The notes under the pieces were generated by a model that was not told the origin of the DNA, ran no database searches, and was given only the letters and a program-made list of their open reading frames with translations. The translations under genes and the position numbers were made by a program. Positions 7,277-13,487 of a stretch of DNA of 14,833 nucleotides are shown here, in pieces. Source of the DNA: Desulfobacula sp. (lineage in GTDB: Bacteria; Desulfobacterota; Desulfobacteria; Desulfobacterales; Desulfobacteraceae); NCBI GenBank assembly GCA_018702715.1, contig JABIYQ010000193.1, positions 1 through 14,833 on the forward strand, in the 5' to 3' direction. Numbering within the stretch: position 1 is the first letter of the stretch; each line of letters begins with the position of its first letter.

Positions 7277-7306
7277 TTGACAATTCAACCCCTAGACAAT
7301 TATTTA
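7277..7306 (+). promoter_or_regulatory. Candidate promoter for the beta-helix/glmM operon
   Basis: A consensus TTGACA (7277-7282) is followed after 18 bases by TATTTA (7301-7306). Transcription would start about 7313, at or next to the ATG at 7314, so the mRNA may be leaderless. A second AT-rich box, TATACT at 7305-7310, is too far from the -35 box for normal spacing. GACAATT occurs twice within this stretch. Confidence 0.4.
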
Positions 7307-7313
7307 TACTTTT

Positions 7314-8534
7314 ATGGAAAACAACATAGTTAAAGTGCTTTTAGACAAAGGGGTAAAAATTGATAACCCTGAATCTGTATACATTTCTCAAGACGTCAAT
7401 CCTGACAGGATTTCAGGTGACAATGTTACGATTTATACAGGAAGCAAAATCATGGGAGAGAACTCTTTGATTATGAGGGGTTCTCAAATCGGATATGAAG
7501 CACCGGTTACACTTGAGAATACCTTGGTTGGTGAAAATACAAAATTAAACGGCGGCTTTTTTAGAAAAGCTGTTTTTGCAGGTAGTAATTCATTTGGTTC
7601 CGGGGCCCATGTCAGAGAAGGTACAATATTTGAAGAAGAATCAAATGCAGCACATACTGTGGGGCTCAAGCAGACGATTCTATTTCCTTTTGTTACACTG
7701 GGCAGCCTGATTAATTTTTGCGATTGTTTCATGGCTGGAGGCACAAGCCGTAAAGATCATTCTGAAATCGGCTCTTCCTTTATTCATTTTAATTATACAC
7801 CAAACCAGGATAAAGCCACGCCCTCGATGATGGGCAATGTTTATCAGGGTGTTATGCTAAAGTCTAAACCGATTTTTTTAGGAGGGCAGGGCGGTCTTGT
7901 CGGACCTGTCAGAATAAGCTATGGCTGCATTACTGCAGCAGGATCCATCATCCGGAAAAATGAATTGGAAAATGACCGGATTTTACTTAGCGGTGGTTTT
8001 AAGGATGTGTCCTTTCCAAGACAATTTCATGTTTATAAAAATGTGCGTCACATTTTCAATAATAATATTTATTATATTGCCGGCCTTTTTTGTTTGCAAG
8101 CCTGGTATAAAAATATCCGACCCCTTTTTGTTTATGATGATTTTTCTGAAGCCTTGATCACAGGCATGCAAAGTAATTTAGATCTTTGCATTAAAGAAAG
8201 AATTTATCGTTTAAAAAATTTTTGTGAAAAATTAAATTTATCAAAAGAAATTTTTCTTTCAAAAACAAATGATAAAAAAGCAGCATCAATTTTGATTCAC
8301 GAAAAAGCAATTAATAAAATTAAATTGTCTGAAAAAATTTTTAAAACTTTTTTTGAAAAAAATAATTTAAATAACGATGGTGAAAAATTTATTCATATGA
8401 TTGAAAAAAAAATAGACAGGGCAGAAAAAAAATATATACCTCTTATACAAAGCCTTAAAAAAGATGAATGTGAAAAAGGTGTTCAATGGTTGTTTAATAT
8501 TGAACAAAAAATAATTAAAAAATTATTAATATAA
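7314..8534 (+). CDS. Left-handed beta-helix protein resembling the GlmU acetyltransferase half
   Basis: Residues about 15-215 form a hexapeptide-repeat (left-handed beta-helix) region. NPESVYI, GDNVTIYTGSKIMGEN, LVGENTKL, GSGAHVREGT, EIGSSFIHFNYTPNQDK (about 151-167) and GPVRISYGCITAAGSIIRK (198-216) parallel the C-terminal acetyltransferase domain of GlmU, where an NY-D-G-A-NK segment contributes to the active site. The N-terminal uridylyltransferase domain of GlmU is absent. From about residue 260 the protein becomes helical, very lysine/asparagine-rich and AT-rich in DNA. Position just before glmM, and opposite pgi, suggests a role in UDP-GlcNAc or another amino-sugar route. Proteins like this are often labelled UDP-GlcNAc pyrophosphorylase, but nothing here shows a nucleotidyltransferase motif. 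The ATG at 7314 has no Shine-Dalgarno; the reading frame is well conserved in style from about residue 7. Function is inferred, not established. Confidence 0.85.
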   Translation: MENNIVKVLLDKGVKIDNPESVYISQDVNPDRISGDNVTIYTGSKIMGENSLIMRGSQIGYEAPVTLENTLVGENTKLNGGFFRKAVFAGSNSFGSGAHVREGTIFEEESNAAHTVGLKQTILFPFVTLGSLINFCDCFMAGGTSRKDHSEIGSSFIHFNYTPNQDKATPSMMGNVYQGVMLKSKPIFLGGQGGLVGPVRISYGCITAAGSIIRKNELENDRILLSGGFKDVSFPRQFHVYKNVRHIFNNNIYYIAGLFCLQAWYKNIRPLFVYDDFSEALITGMQSNLDLCIKERIYRLKNFCEKLNLSKEIFLSKTNDKKAASILIHEKAINKIKLSEKIFKTFFEKNNLNNDGEKFIHMIEKKIDRAEKKYIPLIQSLKKDECEKGVQWLFNIEQKIIKKLLI

Positions 8535-8547
8535 TTTGGAATGATAG

Positions 8548-9897
8548 ATGGGATTACTTTTTGGGACAGATGGCATCAGAGGTATTGCAAACACATACCC
8601 CATAACCTGTGAAGTCGCGCTTAAAACAGGACGAGCAATTGGATTATTTACAAAAGAGAAAGGGCATACTGCGGTTATCATAGGGAAGGACACAAGGATC
8701 TCAGGAGATATGCTGGAATCTGCCATAGCTGCTGGTGTTGCTTCCACAGGCGTTGATGTATTGCTTGCCGGAGTCATACCAACACCAGGTGTGGCGTATT
8801 TATGTTTGGCTATTAAAAATGCGGGTGCTGGAATTGTCATTTCTGCCTCCCATAATCCATATCAAGATAATGGAATCAAGATTTTTAAGTCTGGTGGCGA
8901 AAAACTATCAGATAAACAAGAAGATAAAATTGAAGAATATATCCTTAATTCAAAAAAGGTTTCACAAGGAAAAGTAGGGAAAATATCTATTATTTCAGAT
9001 AGTTTGAAACAGTACACAGATTTTCTGCTTACAAAGTTTCCTTTTAAGAAACTTGATAAAAAATTAAAATTAATAATTGACTGCTCAAATGGGGCTGCTT
9101 CAAAGATCAGTCACATGGTGTTTAATAATTTATTGTTTGATGCAAATTTTTTATTTGATTCTCCAGATGGAAAAAATATCAATAAAGATTGCGGATCACA
9201 GCATACAAAAGAACTAAAAACCCGGGTATTGAAGGAAAAAGCAGATATTGGCCTTGCGTTTGACGGGGATGCAGACAGGTTGATTGCTGTTGATGAAAAA
9301 GGAAATGAAATTTCAGGAGACAGGATAATAGCTGTCTGTGCAAAGTTTGCAAACACAAATGGAAATTTAAATCAAAATATAGTTGTAAGCACAATCATGA
9401 GTAACATTGGTTTAAGTAAGATGCTGTATAATGAAGGAATTCAGCATCTTAAGGCTGATGTTGGAGATCGAAAAGTACTTGAGCAAATGAAGAAATCCGG
9501 CGCTGTTATAGGTGGCGAAGATTCAGGACATATTATCTTTTTGGATTCACATACAACTGGGGATGGCATACTTTCAGCATTAAAACTACTTGAGGTAATG
9601 ATAGAAACAGATAAATCTTTATCCAGTCTTGCTGCTGTCATGCAGATCTATCCCCAGGTGCTGAAAAATGTTAATTTACCGGCATCATATCCTGATTTAA
9701 TGCGGAATAAAATGGTTGTAGATACAATTCAAATAATTGAAGATAAACTTGGGGATAAAGGCCGTGTATTGATCCGCTATTCAGGAACTCAACCCTTGCT
9801 TAGGGTAATGGTTGAAGGTCCGGACCAGGGTTTGATCGATGAGTATTGTGTTTTAATTTGTGAAAGTATTAAGACTGTTCTAAAAGATGAATTGTAA
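8548..9897 (+). CDS. glmM: Phosphoglucosamine mutase
   Basis: GlmM converts glucosamine 6-phosphate to glucosamine 1-phosphate for UDP-GlcNAc, hence peptidoglycan and lipopolysaccharide. The 449 residues match the usual length. The start MGLLFGTDGIRG is typical. The phospho-serine loop is ISASHNP with Ser101, which is activated by phosphorylation. The metal loop is DGDADR (239-244), the sugar-binding loop is GGEDSGH, and the phosphate-binding end is RYSGTQP (410-416), where the common form is RPSGTEP; the Tyr and Gln are mild variants. ATG 8548 is 13 bases after the beta-helix stop, with GGA eight bases before it, so the two genes are one operon. A strong hairpin takes in its stop codon. glmS and full glmU are not in the window. 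Confidence 0.96.
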   Translation: MGLLFGTDGIRGIANTYPITCEVALKTGRAIGLFTKEKGHTAVIIGKDTRISGDMLESAIAAGVASTGVDVLLAGVIPTPGVAYLCLAIKNAGAGIVISASHNPYQDNGIKIFKSGGEKLSDKQEDKIEEYILNSKKVSQGKVGKISIISDSLKQYTDFLLTKFPFKKLDKKLKLIIDCSNGAASKISHMVFNNLLFDANFLFDSPDGKNINKDCGSQHTKELKTRVLKEKADIGLAFDGDADRLIAVDEKGNEISGDRIIAVCAKFANTNGNLNQNIVVSTIMSNIGLSKMLYNEGIQHLKADVGDRKVLEQMKKSGAVIGGEDSGHIIFLDSHTTGDGILSALKLLEVMIETDKSLSSLAAVMQIYPQVLKNVNLPASYPDLMRNKMVVDTIQIIEDKLGDKGRVLIRYSGTQPLLRVMVEGPDQGLIDEYCVLICESIKTVLKDEL

Positions 9898-9926
9898 GGA
9901 GTAATGTGTAATATTACCCCTTACAA
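9892..9926 (+). terminator. Stem-loop at the glmM stop codon, probable terminator
   Basis: Arms at 9892-9905 and 9913-9926 pair over 14 bases with one A-C mismatch around a 7-base loop. The stem includes the TAA stop of glmM. A short ATTTTG follows on the plus strand, so the T-run is weak. It may also stop minus-strand transcripts from the BI-1 gene. Confidence 0.55.
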
Positions 9927-9939
9927 ATAGATTTTGTAC

Positions 9940-9957
9940 GATTGGAAATTACCAATC
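9940..9957. other. Small second hairpin between glmM and the BI-1 gene
   Basis: GATTGG (9940-9945) and CCAATC (9952-9957) form a perfect 6-bp stem with a 6-base AT loop. It lies in the convergent gap and could help end transcription on either strand. No T-run follows. Confidence 0.3.
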
Positions 9958-10011
9958 TTATATATTGTCCGTTTGGATCAGCTATTATCATTAAACCGGG
10001 TTATTTCTGAA

Positions 10012-10719
10012 TCAATCTTTGCTCCCGCCAAAAATATGAAGCATCATGATAAAAAGATTTATAAAATCAAGGTATAAAGAAAGCGCACCCATTAAAGCTC
10101 CTTTTCGGATCATAGCGCCGGTTGCATTACTGGGGAGAGTAACTGCCATGGTTTTCAGTTTTTGGGTGTCATAGGCAGTAAGACCGATGAATACAACAAC
10201 ACCAATATATGAAATAATCATCTGCATACCTGAGCTTTGTAAGAATATATTAACTACAGAAGCGATAACAATTCCAATAAGACCCATGAACATGAACCCG
10301 CCAAGAGAAGTTAAATCTTTTTTGGTCATCATTCCATAGATACTGCAGCAAAGAAATGTAACAGAACAAATAATAAATGTAGATACAATAGATGTGGCAG
10401 TATATCGAAAGAAAATAAATGAGAGTGTAATACCGTTTAAGATCGAGTAGATCGTAAATAAAGCAGTTGCAGTGGTAGCGTTAAGTTTTTGAATCCTTGA
10501 GCTAAGATAAAATACAAATCCAAGTTCAGCAAAAATCAAAATCATTATTAAACCCGGAGTGCCATATATAAGTTGAGTTAAAGTTTGATTGTGAGAGACA
10601 TAGTATGCAGTAACTCCGGTTAACGATAGCGCAATTGCCATCCAGTTATAAACGCTTCTAATAAATGAATTTGTTTTTACAAGTATTGCATTCTGTGAAA
10701 AAGATGAAGCGGATTCCAT
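10012..10719 (-). CDS. Bax inhibitor-1 / YccA family membrane protein
   Basis: This is a seven-helix integral membrane protein of the BI-1 (UPF0005) family. Bacterial members include YbhL, YccA and the structurally solved BsYetJ, a pH-sensitive calcium leak; YccA modulates the FtsH protease. The 235 residues start MESASSFSQN after a strong AGGAGG ribosome site. Family features visible are the N-terminal FIRSVYNWMAIALSLTGVTA helix, an NGITLS segment, the polar AYDTQKLK motif after helix six (about 180-190), and a C-terminal LYLDFINLFIMMLHIFG helix. The acidic YDTQ and LDFINLF residues match those thought to form the pore sensor. It is transcribed convergently to glmM and divergently from xseA. 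The stop is TGA, the only one in the window. The exact role here is unknown. Confidence 0.92.
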   Translation of the reverse strand: MESASSFSQNAILVKTNSFIRSVYNWMAIALSLTGVTAYYVSHNQTLTQLIYGTPGLIMILIFAELGFVFYLSSRIQKLNATTATALFTIYSILNGITLSFIFFRYTATSIVSTFIICSVTFLCCSIYGMMTKKDLTSLGGFMFMGLIGIVIASVVNIFLQSSGMQMIISYIGVVVFIGLTAYDTQKLKTMAVTLPSNATGAMIRKGALMGALSLYLDFINLFIMMLHIFGGSKD

Positions 10720-10757
10720 TTTTCTTTCCTCCTAAAGAAGTTGATTTTATAATTCTT

Positions 10758-10785
10758 AATATAACACGAAAGGGGGGAATTACAA
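10758..10785 (-). promoter_or_regulatory. Candidate sigma-70 promoter for the BI-1 family gene
   Basis: The minus strand reads TTGTAA (10785-10780), a 16-base spacer containing a C6 run, then TATATT (10763-10758). The predicted leader is about 32 bases. Confidence 0.5.
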
Positions 10786-10846
10786 GATTACGATTTGGTT
10801 ATGTGCTGATTAATAGCTGTTTTAGCCCATATTTAAAAAAGTTTAC

Positions 10847-10860
10847 ATAATATATATTAT
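10847..10860. repeat. Perfect 14-bp AT palindrome in the BI-1/xseA divergent gap
   Basis: The sequence ATAATATATATTAT is its own reverse complement. It stands 62 bases upstream of the BI-1 -35 box and 73 bases upstream of the first xseA -35 box. It could be an operator or an easily melted element, but such AT palindromes also arise by chance in AT-rich DNA. Confidence 0.3.
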
Positions 10861-10932
10861 CAGACCTTATAGGAATCTATAGGTTTTAATCAAAAATTAA
10901 TATCGTGACCAGAAACTTTAAAAAAAATTTTA

Positions 10933-10961
10933 TTGTTAAAATATTACCTTTGTTTTATATT
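10933..10961 (+). promoter_or_regulatory. Candidate promoter 1 for the xseA operon
   Basis: TTGTTA (10933-10938), a 17-base spacer and TATATT (10956-10961) predict a start near 10968 and a leader of about 32 bases. Confidence 0.5.
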
Positions 10962-10963
10962 TG

Positions 10964-10991
10964 TTAACTTTATGGGGCTTGTTTATATAAT
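10964..10991 (+). promoter_or_regulatory. Candidate promoter 2 for the xseA operon
   Basis: A perfect TATAAT (10986-10991) is preceded by TTAACT (10964-10969) at 16 bases. Its start would fall near 10998, two bases before the xseA ATG, giving an almost leaderless message. Confidence 0.35.
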
Positions 10992-10999
10992 GGATAATA

Positions 11000-12340
11000 A
11001 TGACAGAAAAAAAAACCGGACATATTTATACTGTTTCTAAATTAACAAAGGAAATTAAATTTCTTTTAGAAGAAAGTTATCCTTTTATCTGGGTTACAGG
11101 TGAAATTTCAAACTATGCTGTTCCTGCCTCTGGCCATTCTTATTTTACTTTAAAGGATCAAATGGCAGTTATCAGCGCTGTTATGTTTAAAAATCAAAAA
11201 CGTAATTTAAAGTTTAATCCTGAAACCGGAATGAAAATTATTGGTATGGCAAGACTTTCCTTATATGAACCCAGAGGATCTTACCAGCTTATTTTCGAAC
11301 ATTTAGAACCTGAAGGTGCAGGTTCTATGCAAATAGCTTTTGAACAGCTTAAAACAAAATTAGCTGATAAAGGCTTTTTTAATGAGGACTGCAAAAAACC
11401 AATTCCCTTTTTGCCTTCTGTTATAAGTATTATTTCTTCGGGAACCGGTGCTGCTGTCAAAGATATTACAAAAGTTGCTCAAAGACGATTTCCAAATTGC
11501 TGTCTTGAAATTATTCCGGTCAAAGTTCAAGGTGTTGGTTCTGATAATGAAATTTGTGAGGCCATAAATTTTGTTAATCAACATTTAAAATCCGATTTAA
11601 TCATCCTTGCACGGGGTGGAGGTTCTTTAGAAGATCTCAGTGCATTTAATTCGGAAATTGTAGCAAAGGCTATTTTTAAATCTTTTGTACCCATTATAAC
11701 AGGTGTTGGTCATGAGACAGACTTTACGATTGCAGATTTTGTTGCAGATTTAAGAGCTTCAACACCTTCGGCAGCCGCAGAGCTTGCACTGCCGGACAAA
11801 AACAGTCTTTTACAAAGAATTACATCTTTACAGGAAAGTCTGAATAGCTCTTTAAAAAAGAAAATTGGTACACTTAACCAGACGATTGGTAATTTAATTG
11901 CAAGATTAAAAAGCCCTGAGATAATTGTTTATGATTTTAGATTTAAGCTTGAAGAATATGAATTAAGATTAATGAACATGATGAATCATTATGTTCATTA
12001 TAATAAAGAAAAAGCCCGGTGGTTGACCGAAGTTCTATATACAAGAAATCCTGTAAAAAAAATTATAGAACACCGACAATACGTAAAAATACTTTCTGAA
12101 TCTTTAACGCTTCATTTTCAAAAAAATTTTCAAGAAAAAAAAACAATTTATTTAGAACTTCAATCTAAACTTCAGGCATTTAATCCAGAAGCAGTTTTAA
12201 AAAGAGGATACAGTATTTCAAGATTTGTTTTTAATAAAAATGTTATTATAAATTCCAGCGATGTAAAAATAAATGATCAAATCGAAGTAGTCCTTTCAAA
12301 AGGACGATTGATTACAAGGGTGGAGAAAATAAATGGTTAA
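11000..12340 (+). CDS. xseA: Exodeoxyribonuclease VII large subunit
   Basis: This is the catalytic subunit of exonuclease VII, which digests single-stranded DNA from both ends in repair and recombination. The 446 residues fit the family. An N-terminal OB-fold (about 9-105) contains the FIWVTGEISNYAVPASGH segment. The catalytic domain follows, with Asp155, Arg205 (in LARGGGS), His238 and Asp241 (in GVGHETDFTIADF). These are in the same positions I recall for the E. coli active site. A long helical, charged region (about 265-405), which in this family binds the small subunits, precedes the end KRGYS. ATG 11000 has only a weak GGAT upstream. The gene overlaps xseB by eight bases, so both subunits are translated together. 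Confidence 0.96.
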   Translation: MTEKKTGHIYTVSKLTKEIKFLLEESYPFIWVTGEISNYAVPASGHSYFTLKDQMAVISAVMFKNQKRNLKFNPETGMKIIGMARLSLYEPRGSYQLIFEHLEPEGAGSMQIAFEQLKTKLADKGFFNEDCKKPIPFLPSVISIISSGTGAAVKDITKVAQRRFPNCCLEIIPVKVQGVGSDNEICEAINFVNQHLKSDLIILARGGGSLEDLSAFNSEIVAKAIFKSFVPIITGVGHETDFTIADFVADLRASTPSAAAELALPDKNSLLQRITSLQESLNSSLKKKIGTLNQTIGNLIARLKSPEIIVYDFRFKLEEYELRLMNMMNHYVHYNKEKARWLTEVLYTRNPVKKIIEHRQYVKILSESLTLHFQKNFQEKKTIYLELQSKLQAFNPEAVLKRGYSISRFVFNKNVIINSSDVKINDQIEVVLSKGRLITRVEKING

Positions 12341-12560
12341 GAAAAAAACGTTTGAAACTGCTTTAAAAGACCTTGAAGAGATTGTCAGGAAAATGGAGTC
12401 TGGAGATCTCTGTCTTGAAGATGCCGTCAAAAGCTATGAATCCGGGATGAAACAATCTAAATATTGCCTCGACCTTTTGGATAAAACTGAGAAAAAAATA
12501 TCAACCATTGCAAAAGGCAATGATGGGAGCGTAAAAACAATACCATTTAAAGATGAATAA
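12333..12560 (+). CDS. xseB: Exodeoxyribonuclease VII small subunit
   Basis: This is the small subunit of exonuclease VII, several copies of which coat the helical arm of XseA and are needed for stability. The 75 residues show the family pattern: FETALKDLEEIVRKMESGDL near the start, then LEDAVKSYESGMK and CLDLLDKTEKKI, two helices with a heptad look. GGAG stands seven bases before the ATG, inside the end of xseA. It overlaps xseA by eight bases and the following ispA also by eight bases, so expression is coupled on both sides. Confidence 0.95.
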   Translation: MVKKKTFETALKDLEEIVRKMESGDLCLEDAVKSYESGMKQSKYCLDLLDKTEKKISTIAKGNDGSVKTIPFKDE

Positions 12561-13467
12561 TATGAATTTTAATTTGCCACAATATTTATCAGAAAAACAA
12601 GCCATAATTAATCAATATCTGAAACTGATTCTTAATCAATATGATAAAAGCCATGAATTGATTATGGCAATGGATCATTCTCTTATGGCTGGAGGGAAAA
12701 GATTACGGCCCATCCTGTCAATTGCTTCTGCCCAGGTTTTAGGCAATGATTTTTTGATTGCCCTGCCCGCTTGCTGCGCTATTGAAATGATACATACATA
12801 TTCTTTGATTCATGATGATTTACCGGCAATGGATAATGATGATTTAAGACGCGGGTTACCGACCTGCCATAAAAAATTTTGTGAAGCCACTGCCATTTTG
12901 GCAGGTGACGCATTATTAACACAAGCATTTAATGTTATTTCCAACCCGGAACAAATTTTTGATATATATCCTGACGATGAAACAAGGATTAAATTGATTT
13001 TCAAAATTTCACAGGCAGCCGGTATTAAGGGTATGGTTCAAGGCCAAATGCTGGATATGCAGGCTTTTGATTCAAAACAAAACAAAGACTTGGAACATCT
13101 TCATCAAATACATGAACTTAAAACAGGTAAAATGATCACCGTCAGTGTTGAAGCAGGCGCCTTAAGCGTTGGATCTGATTCAAAAACCATAGAAAAACTG
13201 ATTGTTTATGCAGATAAAATCGGTCTGGCATTTCAGGTCATTGATGATATTTTGAATATTGAAGGCGATCCAAAAATAATGGGCAAGGCAGCAGGATCTG
13301 ATATTTTAAATGATAAAATGACGTTTCCTGCAATTATTGGTCTTGAAGCATCAAAAAAATATGCAAAAAAATTGATTGATTCCGCCCTTGAAGCAATTTG
13401 GGAATTTGATGAAAAAGCAATCCCTTTAAGGGCGATTGCTAATTATATTATTAACAGAGATCATTAA
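12553..13467 (+). CDS. ispA: Polyprenyl synthetase, farnesyl (or geranyl) diphosphate synthase
   Basis: This enzyme joins isopentenyl and allylic diphosphates to make short prenyl diphosphates. The first aspartate-rich motif is DDLPAMD (88-94), followed by NDDLRRG. Two extra residues in this motif and an aromatic Tyr83 five residues before it are typical of type II short-chain enzymes. GGKRLRP (48-54), the Lys-Thr-Gly segment LKTGKMI and GQMLDM are also present. The second motif reads DDILN (231-235) in place of DDxxD, and the later segment is GSDILNDKMTFP. The start is ATG 12553, overlapping xseB by eight bases; ATG 12562 would be nearly as good, and neither has a clear ribosome site. The 304 residues match the family. 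It sits directly before dxs, so both ends of the isoprenoid pathway are co-expressed. Confidence 0.92.
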   Translation: MNNMNFNLPQYLSEKQAIINQYLKLILNQYDKSHELIMAMDHSLMAGGKRLRPILSIASAQVLGNDFLIALPACCAIEMIHTYSLIHDDLPAMDNDDLRRGLPTCHKKFCEATAILAGDALLTQAFNVISNPEQIFDIYPDDETRIKLIFKISQAAGIKGMVQGQMLDMQAFDSKQNKDLEHLHQIHELKTGKMITVSVEAGALSVGSDSKTIEKLIVYADKIGLAFQVIDDILNIEGDPKIMGKAAGSDILNDKMTFPAIIGLEASKKYAKKLIDSALEAIWEFDEKAIPLRAIANYIINRDH

Positions 13468-13487
13468 ATAATAAAGGTTGATAAATT

